Of a stretch of 64,000 nt of DNA, positions 18,416 to 26,552 are shown in pieces. Below the pieces are notes generated by a model that saw only the letters and a list, made by a program, of their open reading frames with translations, was not told where the DNA came from and did not search any database. The first letter of the stretch is position 1. Every line of letters begins with the position of its first letter. The stretch comes from CALWPV01 sp045632125 (GTDB lineage Bacteria > Bacillota > Clostridia > Lachnospirales > Bianqueaceae). The stretch lies in contig JAZQWC010000023.1 of NCBI GenBank assembly GCA_045632125.1, positions 16,633 through 80,632 on the forward strand, in the 5' to 3' direction. Position numbers and translations under genes: made by a program.

Positions 18416-20297
18416 AAACCAGTATACATGGATAGAGACATTTCGAATGAATTGGAAGTGTATCCGAATCATCCTTTCAAAATATCCATGGACCTTGATC
18501 TTTAGATTGATCGATGTGATTTTGGCGGCAATCGTCCCTTATGTGATCATATATTTTTCTGCACAGATTATCAGTGAGTTGGCGGGTGCCTGCCGGGCCG
18601 GGCGTTTGCAACAATTAGTGCTCGTCACCTTGGGCATTACCTTGGTCTTGAATCTGGTCCGGAATCTGATAGCAAGACTGAACGAAGCGGAGAATCACAC
18701 AACCTACTATTATCTATATTCGTTGTTCAGTGATAAGCTGCTGAATATGGACTTTGTTCAGGTGGATTCCAGCGAGGTACAGTCGGAATATGAGAATATT
18801 ATACGGACGCTGGGCGGTGCGGGATGGGGCTTCCACCGCGTTATTGAAGTTGCTACAGCCGTGATAAATGCATTTTTTATCTTGATAGGTGGTATAGTTT
18901 TAACAACGACATTATTTACCAGTCGAGTACCAGTTACCGCAGTAGCCTATCAATGGCTCAATAATCCTTTGATTGTGGTCATTTTTCTGGGAATATTGAT
19001 TTTGACAGCGATGATTGCGCCGGCACTGAGTACTCGTGCCGAAGCTTTTTGGGCTAAGCATGTAGGGGACCATGCCTTGGGAAATCGCCGGTTTGTATTT
19101 TGGGGGTACCGTGGATATCATAAAGAGGTTGCTCTGGACATTCGGATCTACCGTCAGGAAAGATTCAGCCGGGAGTTTGCATTCGATAAAACAGGAACAT
19201 TTGGCACACAGGGTATATATGCCAAACATTTCAGGGGAAAAGGTGGAGCACTTTATGCCGGCTCTACTGCTGTCACCTGTATTTTTATCGGCTTTGTCTA
19301 CATTTTTGTCTGCCTGAAGGCTTGGGCTGGAGCCTTTGATGTGGGCGCCGTCACTCAGTATGTGGCAGCCGTTACAGCTATGGCTAAGGGAGTGTCTGAT
19401 TTATTGGCACAGGTAGGTATTATGCGCAACAATACCGGTTTCTTGAAACAAGCACTGGACTTTCTCGATATCCCCAGTGTCATGTACAAAGGCTCCCTTA
19501 CCGTAGAAAAACGCAGCGACAACCGTTATGAGATCGAGTTCCGAAATGTAGGATTCAAGTATCCCGGCAGCGATAGCTGGGCATTGCGCCACGTGTCCAC
19601 CAAGTTCCGCGTGGGCGAGAAATTGGCGGTGGTCGGTCAAAATGGCAGCGGTAAAACGACTTTCATTAAGTTGCTCTGCCGTTTGTACGATCCCACCGAA
19701 GGTGAGATTTTGCTCAATGGCATCCCAATCCACAAATACAATTACGCCGAATACATGGATATCTTCTCTGTTGTATTTCAGGATTTCAAGTTATTAGGTC
19801 TCCCGCTGGGAGAAAACGTGGCGGGACGATCGCAGTACGACCGATCAAAGGCGGAGAGATGTTTGGAAAAAGCAGGCTTTGCGGATCGTCTAAAGTCGAT
19901 GCCTAAGGGCCTCGACACCACGCTGTATAAAGATTTTGATGCGGAAGGTATAGAAGTCTCCGGCGGTGAAGCCCAAAAGATTGCTCTGGCCCGTGCGCTC
20001 TATAAGGATGCACCCTTCATCGTATTGGACGAACCCACGGCTGCTTTGGATCCGGTGGCAGAGTATGAGATCTATACAAGATTCAATGATATTGTAGGAG
20101 ATCACACGGCCATCTACATTAGCCATCGTTTATCTTCCTGTCGCTTCTGTGACCGGATCGCGGTCTTTGATGGAGGAAGCATTGTGCAGGATGGTAGCCA
20201 TGAGCAGCTTTTGGTCGATGAGGCCGGAAAATATGCTCAGCTCTGGAATGCACAGGCACAGTACTATGCTGAGCAGGGCATCGAAGTTGGGGTGTAA
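18399..20297 (+). CDS. ABC exporter half-transporter, second subunit
   Basis: The 632-residue second half-transporter has the same layout: membrane domain about 20-345, Walker A GQNGSGKTT, signature VSGGEAQ, Walker B FIVLDEPTAALD and YISHRLSS. Both chains keep the catalytic Glu after Walker B, so both ATP sites could be active. The last part of the domain (SSCRFCDRI) mirrors the first subunit (STRFCDRI), which suggests an old duplication. The start overlaps the upstream gene by 17 bases. Codons become more GC-rich in the second half, though the reading frame is intact. Confidence 0.94.
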   Translation: MRKSSKNQYTWIETFRMNWKCIRIILSKYPWTLIFRLIDVILAAIVPYVIIYFSAQIISELAGACRAGRLQQLVLVTLGITLVLNLVRNLIARLNEAENHTTYYYLYSLFSDKLLNMDFVQVDSSEVQSEYENIIRTLGGAGWGFHRVIEVATAVINAFFILIGGIVLTTTLFTSRVPVTAVAYQWLNNPLIVVIFLGILILTAMIAPALSTRAEAFWAKHVGDHALGNRRFVFWGYRGYHKEVALDIRIYRQERFSREFAFDKTGTFGTQGIYAKHFRGKGGALYAGSTAVTCIFIGFVYIFVCLKAWAGAFDVGAVTQYVAAVTAMAKGVSDLLAQVGIMRNNTGFLKQALDFLDIPSVMYKGSLTVEKRSDNRYEIEFRNVGFKYPGSDSWALRHVSTKFRVGEKLAVVGQNGSGKTTFIKLLCRLYDPTEGEILLNGIPIHKYNYAEYMDIFSVVFQDFKLLGLPLGENVAGRSQYDRSKAERCLEKAGFADRLKSMPKGLDTTLYKDFDAEGIEVSGGEAQKIALARALYKDAPFIVLDEPTAALDPVAEYEIYTRFNDIVGDHTAIYISHRLSSCRFCDRIAVFDGGSIVQDGSHEQLLVDEAGKYAQLWNAQAQYYAEQGIEVGV

Positions 20298-20373
20298 AAA
20301 TATTTTTGAAAGGAGAACTGAATAACGCAGTTTTCATAAACAGGCTTAAATAAAGGCTTGAAAGGCTATGAAG

Positions 20374-20417
20374 CCGCTGACAAGTGTCAAGGGGACGAAC
20401 TTGTCAGCGGTTTTTTT
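20374..20417 (+). terminator. Terminator of the ABC operon
   Basis: The perfect 12-bp stem CCGCTGACAAGT (20374-20385) pairs with 20399-20410 and is followed by T7. Confidence 0.92.
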
Positions 20418-20452
20418 GAATGCTATAATTCAACTTGGAAACTATTGGGGAG

Positions 20453-20481
20453 TTGACAATATGGTATATATACCATATAAT
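20453..20481 (+). promoter_or_regulatory. Consensus promoter with palindromic operator for higBA-type genes
   Basis: TTGACA (20453-20458), 17 bases, TATAAT (20476-20481) is an exact consensus promoter. The perfect 20-bp palindrome ATATGGTATATATACCATAT (20459-20478) fills the spacer and touches the -10. A repressor bound there would exclude RNA polymerase. The HTH antitoxin encoded downstream is the obvious candidate. Confidence 0.9.
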
Positions 20482-20498
20482 AAAAAGAAGGAGAAAAC

Positions 20499-20873
20499 GT
20501 GCAAAAATTTGAAGTGGTGTTTTATGAGAAGGATGATGGCCAATGTCCAGTTGAAGATTTTTTGAAAAAAATTGACGTGAAAATGCGAGCTAAGATGGTT
20601 GGACTTCTGGAAATACTGGAGGAGAAAGGAAATATATTAAGAGAACCTTACAGTAAACATTTGGAAGATGGTATTTTTGAATTAAGATGTAAAGTGGGAT
20701 CTAATATTACTCGGGTGTTGTATTTCTTTTATTATCAGGGAAAAATAATACTGACAAATGGCTTTGTAAAGAAAGTGCAGAAAACACCGAGGAAGGAAAT
20801 TAGTATAGCAAAGACATATAGAGCAGATTATGTTGAAAGGGTGAAAAGTGATGAAAACTCTGGAAGAATTTAA
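20499..20873 (+). CDS. higB: HigB/RelE-type toxin (phage Gp49-like family)
   Basis: The 124-residue basic protein matches the Gp49-like HigB family: opening FEVVFYEKDDGQCPVEDFL, the central LEDGIFELRCKVGSNITRVLYFFY strands and NGFVKKVQKTP. This family cleaves mRNA on the ribosome. It starts with GTG at 20499, 5 bases after AAGGAG, only about 11-15 bases after the expected transcription start. The toxin-first order and the overlap with the antitoxin are typical of HigBA systems. Confidence 0.88.
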   Translation: MQKFEVVFYEKDDGQCPVEDFLKKIDVKMRAKMVGLLEILEEKGNILREPYSKHLEDGIFELRCKVGSNITRVLYFFYYQGKIILTNGFVKKVQKTPRKEISIAKTYRADYVERVKSDENSGRI

Positions 20874-21138
20874 AAGAGAGCAACTAGAAAATCCGGAATT
20901 TCGTAAAGAGTATGAATCGATTCAACCGGAAATGGATGTGATTCGTGCACTGATCGATGCGCGAACGGCAAAACAATTGACGCAGAAACAGTTGGCAGAA
21001 AAAACTGGTATTCATCAGGCCGATATTAGTAAGATTGAGAATGGAACAAGAAATCCTTCTATCAATCTGCTGAAACGTTTGGCTGATGGAATGGATATGG
21101 TATTGAAGATTGAGTTTGTACCTAAACAAAAAATTTGA
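20851..21138 (+). CDS. higA: HigA-type antitoxin, XRE helix-turn-helix
   Basis: The 95-residue protein has an acidic N-terminal half (MKTLEEFKREQLENPEFRKE) and an XRE HTH (LTQKQLAEKTGIHQADISKIENG, about 43-65). Antitoxins of this kind bind the toxin and repress their own promoter; the 20-bp palindrome at 20459-20478 is the likely site. The ATG at 20851 lies within the toxin gene (23-base overlap); GTG 20848 is an alternative, but AAAGGG is better spaced for the ATG. Confidence 0.9.
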   Translation: MKTLEEFKREQLENPEFRKEYESIQPEMDVIRALIDARTAKQLTQKQLAEKTGIHQADISKIENGTRNPSINLLKRLADGMDMVLKIEFVPKQKI

Positions 21139-21218
21139 ATCCCTCAGAAAGATTTCCGATTCACTTGCGACTATATGGTTAGAAAGACCAAAACAAATAT
21201 AGAAACGAGGTAAGGATC

Positions 21219-21869
21219 ATGAAAAAAATAGGAAAGAATAAACTTTGGATCGTAGCAGTGGCGATGGTGGCAGTGGTGCTGATTGGCTTGTATTTGCCTT
21301 TGCCATCCAATCATGAGCAAACATTGAAGGGCTTCATTTATCAGTGTAATGAGGATGGAAAAATCATCAGCATGATTCCGGCAGATGAGATCACGGTGGA
21401 AGTGGATGTAAATCGTCATCAGTATTTATTGAATGATGCGAAAACTCTGGAAGGACGTATTGAGTTTTCTAACTATATCAAAACAGCAAATGATGGCGGC
21501 CCGCTCCCGGTGGAAAATGTAGCGTTTGTATTGGAAAGCCGATATGGAGGCAAATTAGCTGACAATCAGCAGAGCAAATTTGATTCCGTTGAGGGTGTAG
21601 ATCAGGATCGGGCATTGGAAAGGGAAGACCAGTCTGGAAAGTTTCTGACCTGTAGCGACATATACTATGAAGATAACGAAGCATATTACACAGGTATTTC
21701 CTATAAGAATCCGGACGACATTCCGATCCATCGCGAAATGATGTACAGCGAAGATTTCGACAGACTAATGTGGATCGACTACCACAATCAGTATGTGTAT
21801 ATCTGTGCGGAGAAAGCGGAAAGCAGCGATGTGATGCTGGGTTATTTTCCGGAGGCGAGAGTAGAATAA
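21219..21869 (+). CDS. Uncharacterised single-span exported protein, first of a paralogous pair
   Basis: The 216-residue protein has one N-terminal membrane segment (about 9-26) and an otherwise hydrophilic extracytoplasmic part. I recognise no family. The opening after the span, HEQTLKGFIYQCNEDGKIISMIPADEITVEVDVNRHQYLL, aligns with the same region of the next gene (HYEKTFQGVCLKTNWSG...DEVIVEVDLDRKNYLL), so the two are diverged duplicates. GAGGTAAGG precedes the ATG. Confidence 0.75.
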   Translation: MKKIGKNKLWIVAVAMVAVVLIGLYLPLPSNHEQTLKGFIYQCNEDGKIISMIPADEITVEVDVNRHQYLLNDAKTLEGRIEFSNYIKTANDGGPLPVENVAFVLESRYGGKLADNQQSKFDSVEGVDQDRALEREDQSGKFLTCSDIYYEDNEAYYTGISYKNPDDIPIHREMMYSEDFDRLMWIDYHNQYVYICAEKAESSDVMLGYFPEARVE

Positions 21870-21892
21870 CGAAGTAGACAGGAGGGTTCAGT

Positions 21893-22477
21893 ATGAAGCG
21901 ATGGCTGTGTTATTTAATACCGATCACATTTACATTCGTAGTGGCAGCGGCGCTGATTCCCTGGAATACACACTACGAGAAGACCTTTCAGGGGGTATGC
22001 TTAAAAACTAATTGGTCAGGGCAGTTGATTGCAGAGTTGGATCCAATGGATGAAGTTATTGTGGAAGTTGATTTAGATAGGAAAAATTATTTGCTGGATT
22101 TGGATGATCGGCGGAGGGCCGATGGCTGGATCCGCATTTTGGGATTGGATGAAGCAGTGAATTCGGTCGATACGATCGAATTGAATACGGGACTCTATGT
22201 GGAGCCGAATGCTAAAATAGGACGTGAAGCATTCTTTGAACAGGGAAAAGAGCGGGAAATAAAATATGGGGATATTTTCGAGACGAGAATGTACAGAGTA
22301 CTGCCAAATGGATCCTACATCGACTGTGGTATTTATTATAACTCGGATTTGCAGGTTATGATGATCAAAGACTATTCAGCCTGCTGTATTTATTTTTGTT
22401 CAGAAGAAGAGATGGAATTACCGGAACTTATGAAATGTTTTGAAGATTGCTATCAGCTGAGTCCGGATCTTTTATAA
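21893..22477 (+). CDS. Uncharacterised single-span exported protein, second of the pair
   Basis: The 194-residue protein has an N-terminal span (about 5-22) and a soluble outer part resembling the preceding protein: an EKTFQGV start, EVDLDRKNYLLD, then a C-terminal YFCSEEEMELPELMKCFEDC matching the other protein's YICAEKAESSDVMLGYFPEA. Four Cys residues near the end are not shared. The ATG follows CAGGAGG, 23 bases after the upstream stop. The function is unknown; the pair may sense or bind something at the cell surface. Confidence 0.75.
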   Translation: MKRWLCYLIPITFTFVVAAALIPWNTHYEKTFQGVCLKTNWSGQLIAELDPMDEVIVEVDLDRKNYLLDLDDRRRADGWIRILGLDEAVNSVDTIELNTGLYVEPNAKIGREAFFEQGKEREIKYGDIFETRMYRVLPNGSYIDCGIYYNSDLQVMMIKDYSACCIYFCSEEEMELPELMKCFEDCYQLSPDLL

Positions 22478-22503
22478 TCCTGAATATTCGCCATGAAAAG
22501 TCA

Positions 22504-22532
22504 TTGCATTTTATGTTCTGTGGGTGTATACT
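22504..22532 (+). promoter_or_regulatory. Promoter of the small lipoprotein gene
   Basis: TTGCAT (22504-22509), 17 bases, TATACT (22527-22532), about 55 bases upstream of the ATG. Confidence 0.6.
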
Positions 22533-22589
22533 CTTTACAATTAATTGTTTTGCAGCGAGCAAAACAACCAACGTAGGAGGAAATACATA

Positions 22590-22934
22590 ATGAAAAAAGT
22601 TCTTTGCAGCGCACTGGTAGCAATTATGCTGCTGTGCATGACCGCTTGCGGAAGCAGCGTAGCAGGTCATTACGACTTTGAAAGCATGGAAAGTGGCGGC
22701 ATTAAAATCACCGCTCAGAGCCTGAAGGATATGGGCGCAGAGATGGAAATGTACATTGAGCTTGAGGAAGACGGAACCGGCACTATGGCAAATGAAGGTG
22801 AAGTGATCGAAATGGGTTGGGAAGACGGCGAGATCTGGCCGGCAGACGATCCCGATGATCGCGTTGCTTTTACCATTGATGGTGATACTTTGACCATGGA
22901 GCAGGATGGTATTAAAATGGTATTCAAAAAATAA
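22590..22934 (+). CDS. Small acidic lipoprotein
   Basis: The 114-residue protein has a lipobox MTAC (Cys20) followed by an acidic beta-rich domain ending in a DGDTLTMEQDGIKMVFKK strand pair. The ending and overall plan resemble the lipoprotein at 42939-43556 (TLNGNVLTITGD...MEFKK), and both look like small lipocalin-like lipoproteins common in Clostridia. TAGGAGG lies 9 bases before the ATG. The function is unknown. Confidence 0.85.
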   Translation: MKKVLCSALVAIMLLCMTACGSSVAGHYDFESMESGGIKITAQSLKDMGAEMEMYIELEEDGTGTMANEGEVIEMGWEDGEIWPADDPDDRVAFTIDGDTLTMEQDGIKMVFKK

Positions 22935-22989
22935 TGCTCGTATAATATTGACGATTGTCCGCGACAAGAGTATAATATTAGAAAGCTTT

Positions 22990-23024
22990 CAGCCAGTGCC
23001 TGATGAGCACTGGCTGATTTTTTA
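22990..23024 (+). terminator. Terminator after the small lipoprotein
   Basis: CAGCCAGTGC (22990-22999) pairs perfectly with 23007-23016, followed by ATTTTTTATTTT. Confidence 0.9.
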
Positions 23025-23063
23025 TTTTACTTCACCGATGGTGAAGGATTTGGAGAACGAATC

Positions 23064-23837
23064 ATGAGAATCGTAATTAAAATAGGTACTTCTACGTTAG
23101 CTCACAGCACCGGTTTGGTGAATCTGCGCCGGGTGGAACAGTTGGTACATGTGGTGGCAGATCTAAAAAATGCAGGGCACGAAATCGTGCTGGTGTCCTC
23201 CGGTTCCATCGGCATTGGAGCCGGCAAACTGGGACTCAAGAAGCGTCCCGATGACATTCCCGGTAAGCAGGCCTGCGCCTCTGTGGGCCAGTGCGAACTG
23301 ATGTATATATACGATAAACTGTTTAGCCAGTATAACCACACCGTATCGCAGGTACTTCTGACCCATGACGTGGTGGACGTGCCGGAGCGCAAACAGAATG
23401 TAATCAACACCTTCGAGCGACTGCTTCAGATGAACGTGCTGCCCATCGTAAATGAAAACGATGCAGTATCCACCGAGGAGATCGCCTTTGGTGACAACGA
23501 CACCTTGTCCGCCATTGTTGGTCAGCTGGTGGGGACAGATCTGCTGATCATTCTATCTGACATCGATGGGCTATACGATATGCCGCCCCAAGGGCATCCG
23601 GAAGCTAAGCTGATTCCCTATGTGGAAGCCATCACTCCGGAAATCATTGCCGCCGCGGGCGGAAGCGGCAGCAGTTTAGGCACCGGAGGCATGGCTACCA
23701 AGATACAGGCGGCAGGAATCGCCATGGACAGTGGTTTTGCCATGAGCCTGATCCATGGCGGAAATCCGGATCTGCTGTATGATGTGGTAGAAGGTAAATC
23801 GGTGGGAACCCGTTTTGAAAAGAAGGTCGAAAAGTAA
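23064..23837 (+). CDS. proB: Glutamate 5-kinase
   Basis: The 257-residue amino-acid kinase catalyses the first step of proline synthesis, glutamate to glutamyl 5-phosphate. It shows the N-terminal VIKIGTSTL, the VSSGSIGIGAGKL loop, the NENDAVST and FGDNDTLSAIV substrate motifs and GTGGMATKIQAA. It lacks the C-terminal PUA domain of the E. coli enzyme, as do many short ProB proteins. A small hairpin, CTTCACC/GGTGAAG, lies just before its ribosome binding site. proA follows after 20 bases. Confidence 0.96.
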   Translation: MRIVIKIGTSTLAHSTGLVNLRRVEQLVHVVADLKNAGHEIVLVSSGSIGIGAGKLGLKKRPDDIPGKQACASVGQCELMYIYDKLFSQYNHTVSQVLLTHDVVDVPERKQNVINTFERLLQMNVLPIVNENDAVSTEEIAFGDNDTLSAIVGQLVGTDLLIILSDIDGLYDMPPQGHPEAKLIPYVEAITPEIIAAAGGSGSSLGTGGMATKIQAAGIAMDSGFAMSLIHGGNPDLLYDVVEGKSVGTRFEKKVEK

Positions 23838-23857
23838 AACAGAAGGGGGCTAACAGT

Positions 23858-25108
23858 ATGAAAACAGTATTGGAACTGGGTTTGGCGGCCAAGGAAGCCG
23901 CGAAAAGAGTAAAAACAGCCTCTACAAAAGAAAAGAATCTGGCGCTCAGCTGCATTGCTGCGGCGCTTTTGGAACAGCAAGATGACATATTAAAGGCAAA
24001 TGAACTGGATCTAATTGCCGCCCGGGCGGCGGGTATGAGTGAATCTATGCAGGATCGCCTAAGATTGACGCCGCAGCGAATTGTGCAAATGGCGGAGGCG
24101 GTGCGCCAACTGGTGCAGATGGAGGATCCGATCGGAGCAGTGCTGGAAGGTAAACGAAGACCCAATGGCCTTTTGATCGAGAAGGTACGGGTGCCGCTGG
24201 GCGTTGTGGGTATTATTTTTGAGGCACGGCCCAATGTGACGGTGGATGCAGCGACGCTGTGCTTGAAGGCGGGCAATACGGTGGTGCTGCGAGGCGGCAA
24301 AGAAGCCATTCATAGTAATCAAGCGCTGGTGGCCTGCATGAAGGCGGCGCTGGCGAAGGCCGGACTGCCCGAGGCAGCGGTGCAGCTGATCGAGGATACC
24401 AGTCGTGAATCGGCCAATGAAATGATGCGGCTGCGAGGCGTGCTGGATGTGCTGATTCCCCGCGGCGGTGCGGGCCTCATCAAGGCGGTGGCGACACAGG
24501 CCAACGTGCCGGTCATTGAAACCGGTGTGGGCAATTGCCACATTTATGTAGATGCATCGGCGGACCTGGATATGGCGGTTTTCGTGATCGTGAATGCGAA
24601 AACTAGCCGGCCCTCGGTATGCAATGCGGCGGAGAGCTTGCTGCTGCACGAGGCGGTGGCGTATACACTGCTGCCGAAATTGGCGGAGGCCATGCCTCAG
24701 GTGAAGATCCACGGCTGCGAGCAGACTTGCCGGATCTTGAAAGAAGCGGGACTGGCGGTGCTGCCAGCGACGGAAGAAGATTATGCTGCAGAATATCTGG
24801 ATTATGAGATCGCTGTGAAGGTGGTAAAAGGTCTGGAGGAAGCCATTGAACACATTGGGGAATATTCCACGGGGCATTCGGAGGCGATCTTGACACGGAA
24901 TCTGCTGAATGCGCAGCGATTTACCGAGGCCATTGATGCGGCGGCAGTATATGTAAATGCGTCCACGCGTTTTACCGACGGCGGTGAATTTGGTCTGGGT
25001 GCGGAGATCGGCATTTCTACGCAGAAGTTGCATGCGCGGGGGCCGATGGGGCTGGAGGCCTTGACCAGTTGTAAGTTTATTGTACAGGGTAACGGACAGA
25101 TTCGCTGA
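23858..25108 (+). CDS. proA: Gamma-glutamyl phosphate reductase
   Basis: The 416-residue NADPH-dependent enzyme reduces glutamyl phosphate to the semialdehyde, the second step of proline synthesis. Family features are VPLGVVGIIFEARPNVTVDA, the catalytic Cys in SRPSVCNAAE, NASTRFTDGGEFGLGAEIGIS and LHARGPMGLEAL. The length fits the family. An AGAAGGGGG ribosome binding site precedes the ATG. It forms an operon with proB; no T-box or other leader is apparent. Confidence 0.97.
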   Translation: MKTVLELGLAAKEAAKRVKTASTKEKNLALSCIAAALLEQQDDILKANELDLIAARAAGMSESMQDRLRLTPQRIVQMAEAVRQLVQMEDPIGAVLEGKRRPNGLLIEKVRVPLGVVGIIFEARPNVTVDAATLCLKAGNTVVLRGGKEAIHSNQALVACMKAALAKAGLPEAAVQLIEDTSRESANEMMRLRGVLDVLIPRGGAGLIKAVATQANVPVIETGVGNCHIYVDASADLDMAVFVIVNAKTSRPSVCNAAESLLLHEAVAYTLLPKLAEAMPQVKIHGCEQTCRILKEAGLAVLPATEEDYAAEYLDYEIAVKVVKGLEEAIEHIGEYSTGHSEAILTRNLLNAQRFTEAIDAAAVYVNASTRFTDGGEFGLGAEIGISTQKLHARGPMGLEALTSCKFIVQGNGQIR

Positions 25109-25146
25109 AAGTGCAGTGATAGAGCCTGAAAATTGCAAATCTGCTA

Positions 25147-25175
25147 TTGAACTTTGGTTTTGAGAGTATTATAAT
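25147..25175 (+). promoter_or_regulatory. Promoter of ilvE
   Basis: TTGAAC (25147-25152), 17 bases, TATAAT (25170-25175). The short leader then forms the hairpin ATGCCGC/GCGGCAT (25193-25199 and 25210-25216) just before the Shine-Dalgarno. Confidence 0.75.
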
Positions 25176-25233
25176 AAGGTATTAATAACGTCATGCCGCC
25201 TTGAAAGGTGCGGCATATCAGGAGGAAAGAAAA

Positions 25234-26256
25234 ATGAGTCAGAATATTGATTGGGGTAATCTGGGATTTGGTTATATTCCCACTGAATACCGCTACGTAG
25301 CTAAATATAAAGATGGAGCTTGGGATGAAGGTCAGCTGACCACTGAGTCCACCATTACTTTGAGCGAGTGTGCCTGCGTATTCCAGTATGCTCAGACCTG
25401 TTTTGAAGGTCTGAAGGCTTACTACACCGAAGATGGTCATGTAGTATGCTTCCGTCCCGACCTGAATGCAGCCAGAATGGCTGATTCCTGCCGTCGTCTG
25501 GAAATGCCCGTATTCCCCGAGGATAAGTTTATTGAAGCTGTTAAAATGGTAGTAGCTGCTAACAAGGATTTCGTTCCGCCCTATGGCAGCGGTGCTACTT
25601 TGTATCTGCGTCCCTTCATGATTGGTACCAACAGTGTAATCGGCGTTAAGCCCGCACAGGAATTTGAGTTCCGTATTTTCGTAACTCCTGTTGGCCCCTA
25701 CTTCAAAGGCGGCGCAAAGCCGATCTCCATTAAGGTAAGCGATTATGACCGTGCAGCCCCCAATGGTACCGGTCATATTAAAGCAGGTCTTAACTATGCT
25801 ATGAGCTTGCATCCCATTGTAGTAGCTCACGATGAAGGCTTTGCTGAGAATATGTATTTGGATCCTCAGACCAGAACTAAAGTAGAGGAGACCGGTGGTG
25901 CCAACTTCATCTTTATTACTAAAGATGGCAAGCTGGTAACTCCTAAGTCCGATAGCATCCTGCCCTCCATTACCCGTCGTTCTTTGATGATCGTAGCTGA
26001 AAAGTATTTGGGTATGGAAGTAGAACACCGTGAAGTACTGCTGAGCGAGTTGGAAGACTTCGTTGAATGTGGTCTGTGCGGTACTGCGGCCGTTATCTCT
26101 CCTGTTGGTCATATTTACGATCACGGTAAAGACATTTACTTCCCCAGCGGTATGGATGAAATGGGCCCCACTTTGAAGAAGCTGTATGATACCCTGACCG
26201 GTATCCAGATGGGTCGTATTGCTCCTCCCGAAGGCTGGGTAGTTCAGGTTCTGTAA
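25234..26256 (+). CDS. ilvE: Branched-chain amino acid aminotransferase
   Basis: The 340-residue class IV PLP enzyme performs the final transamination of valine, leucine and isoleucine synthesis and the first of their breakdown. The PLP-binding Lys is Lys183 in GHIKAGLNYA, and the conserved CFEGLKAY, LYLRPFMIGT, EETGGANFIF and CGTAAVISPV motifs are all in place. ATG 25234 is 8 bases after CAGGAGGAA. It is transcribed alone from its own promoter to a terminator. Codon bias suggests high expression. Confidence 0.96.
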   Translation: MSQNIDWGNLGFGYIPTEYRYVAKYKDGAWDEGQLTTESTITLSECACVFQYAQTCFEGLKAYYTEDGHVVCFRPDLNAARMADSCRRLEMPVFPEDKFIEAVKMVVAANKDFVPPYGSGATLYLRPFMIGTNSVIGVKPAQEFEFRIFVTPVGPYFKGGAKPISIKVSDYDRAAPNGTGHIKAGLNYAMSLHPIVVAHDEGFAENMYLDPQTRTKVEETGGANFIFITKDGKLVTPKSDSILPSITRRSLMIVAEKYLGMEVEHREVLLSELEDFVECGLCGTAAVISPVGHIYDHGKDIYFPSGMDEMGPTLKKLYDTLTGIQMGRIAPPEGWVVQVL

Positions 26257-26320
26257 TTCATTCTGTAAGCACAGAAAAGACAGGATCGCTGTTACAAAAA
26301 TTAAATCAGGTAAAATGTAA

Positions 26321-26367
26321 GGGCTGTTTTTCCGATCCAATCAGGATCGGCAAGGCAGCTCTTTTTT
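26321..26367 (+). terminator. Terminator after ilvE
   Basis: The outer GGGCTG/CAGCTC and inner CCGATCC/GGATCGG (26332-26338 and 26344-26350) arms are followed by TTTTTTG. Confidence 0.8.
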
Positions 26368-26427
26368 GTTGTTTGCCCGAAAAAACGAAAAAAATCTTAA
26401 AAATTCTCAAAAAAATTTTTCAAAACT

Positions 26428-26473
26428 TAACATGGTATGTCAAGTTTGGTACCGAACTTAACATACCATGTTA
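26428..26473. promoter_or_regulatory. 46-bp near-perfect palindrome upstream of the pilus operon
   Basis: The left arm TAACATGGTATGTCAAGTTT and its complement on the right (two mismatched positions) are centred on GGTACC. It sits between the ilvE terminator and the pilus-operon start and abuts a possible promoter at 26474-26502. It could be a large operator for a dimeric or tetrameric regulator, or a hairpin in an upstream transcript. No T run as strong as in neighbouring terminators follows (TTATTCTTTTTTC). Confidence 0.7.
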
Positions 26474-26502
26474 TTCTTTTTTCGAAAAAGATGTGGTATG
26501 CT
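26474..26502 (+). promoter_or_regulatory. Possible extended -10 promoter of the pilus operon
   Basis: TGGTATGCT (26494-26502) is an extended -10; the -35 at 26474-26479 (TTCTTT) is poor, which would fit a promoter that needs an activator. Confidence 0.4.
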
Positions 26503-26552
26503 ATCGCAACAAAAATAAAGAAGCCGCAATCAGGAGGAGGTAAAAGTAAAAA

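Noticed and set aside
20368..20565. Small + strand frame ahead of the toxin gene
   Set aside because: It begins inside the ABC terminator, runs through the promoter and overlaps the toxin in another frame.
22935..23063. Proline-responsive T-box before proB
   Set aside because: The space is taken by the lipoprotein terminator and a 7-bp hairpin; nothing of T-box size fits.
25109..25233. T-box or amino-acid attenuator before ilvE
   Set aside because: The leader is only about 55 bases with one small hairpin; no T-box sequence or terminator is present.
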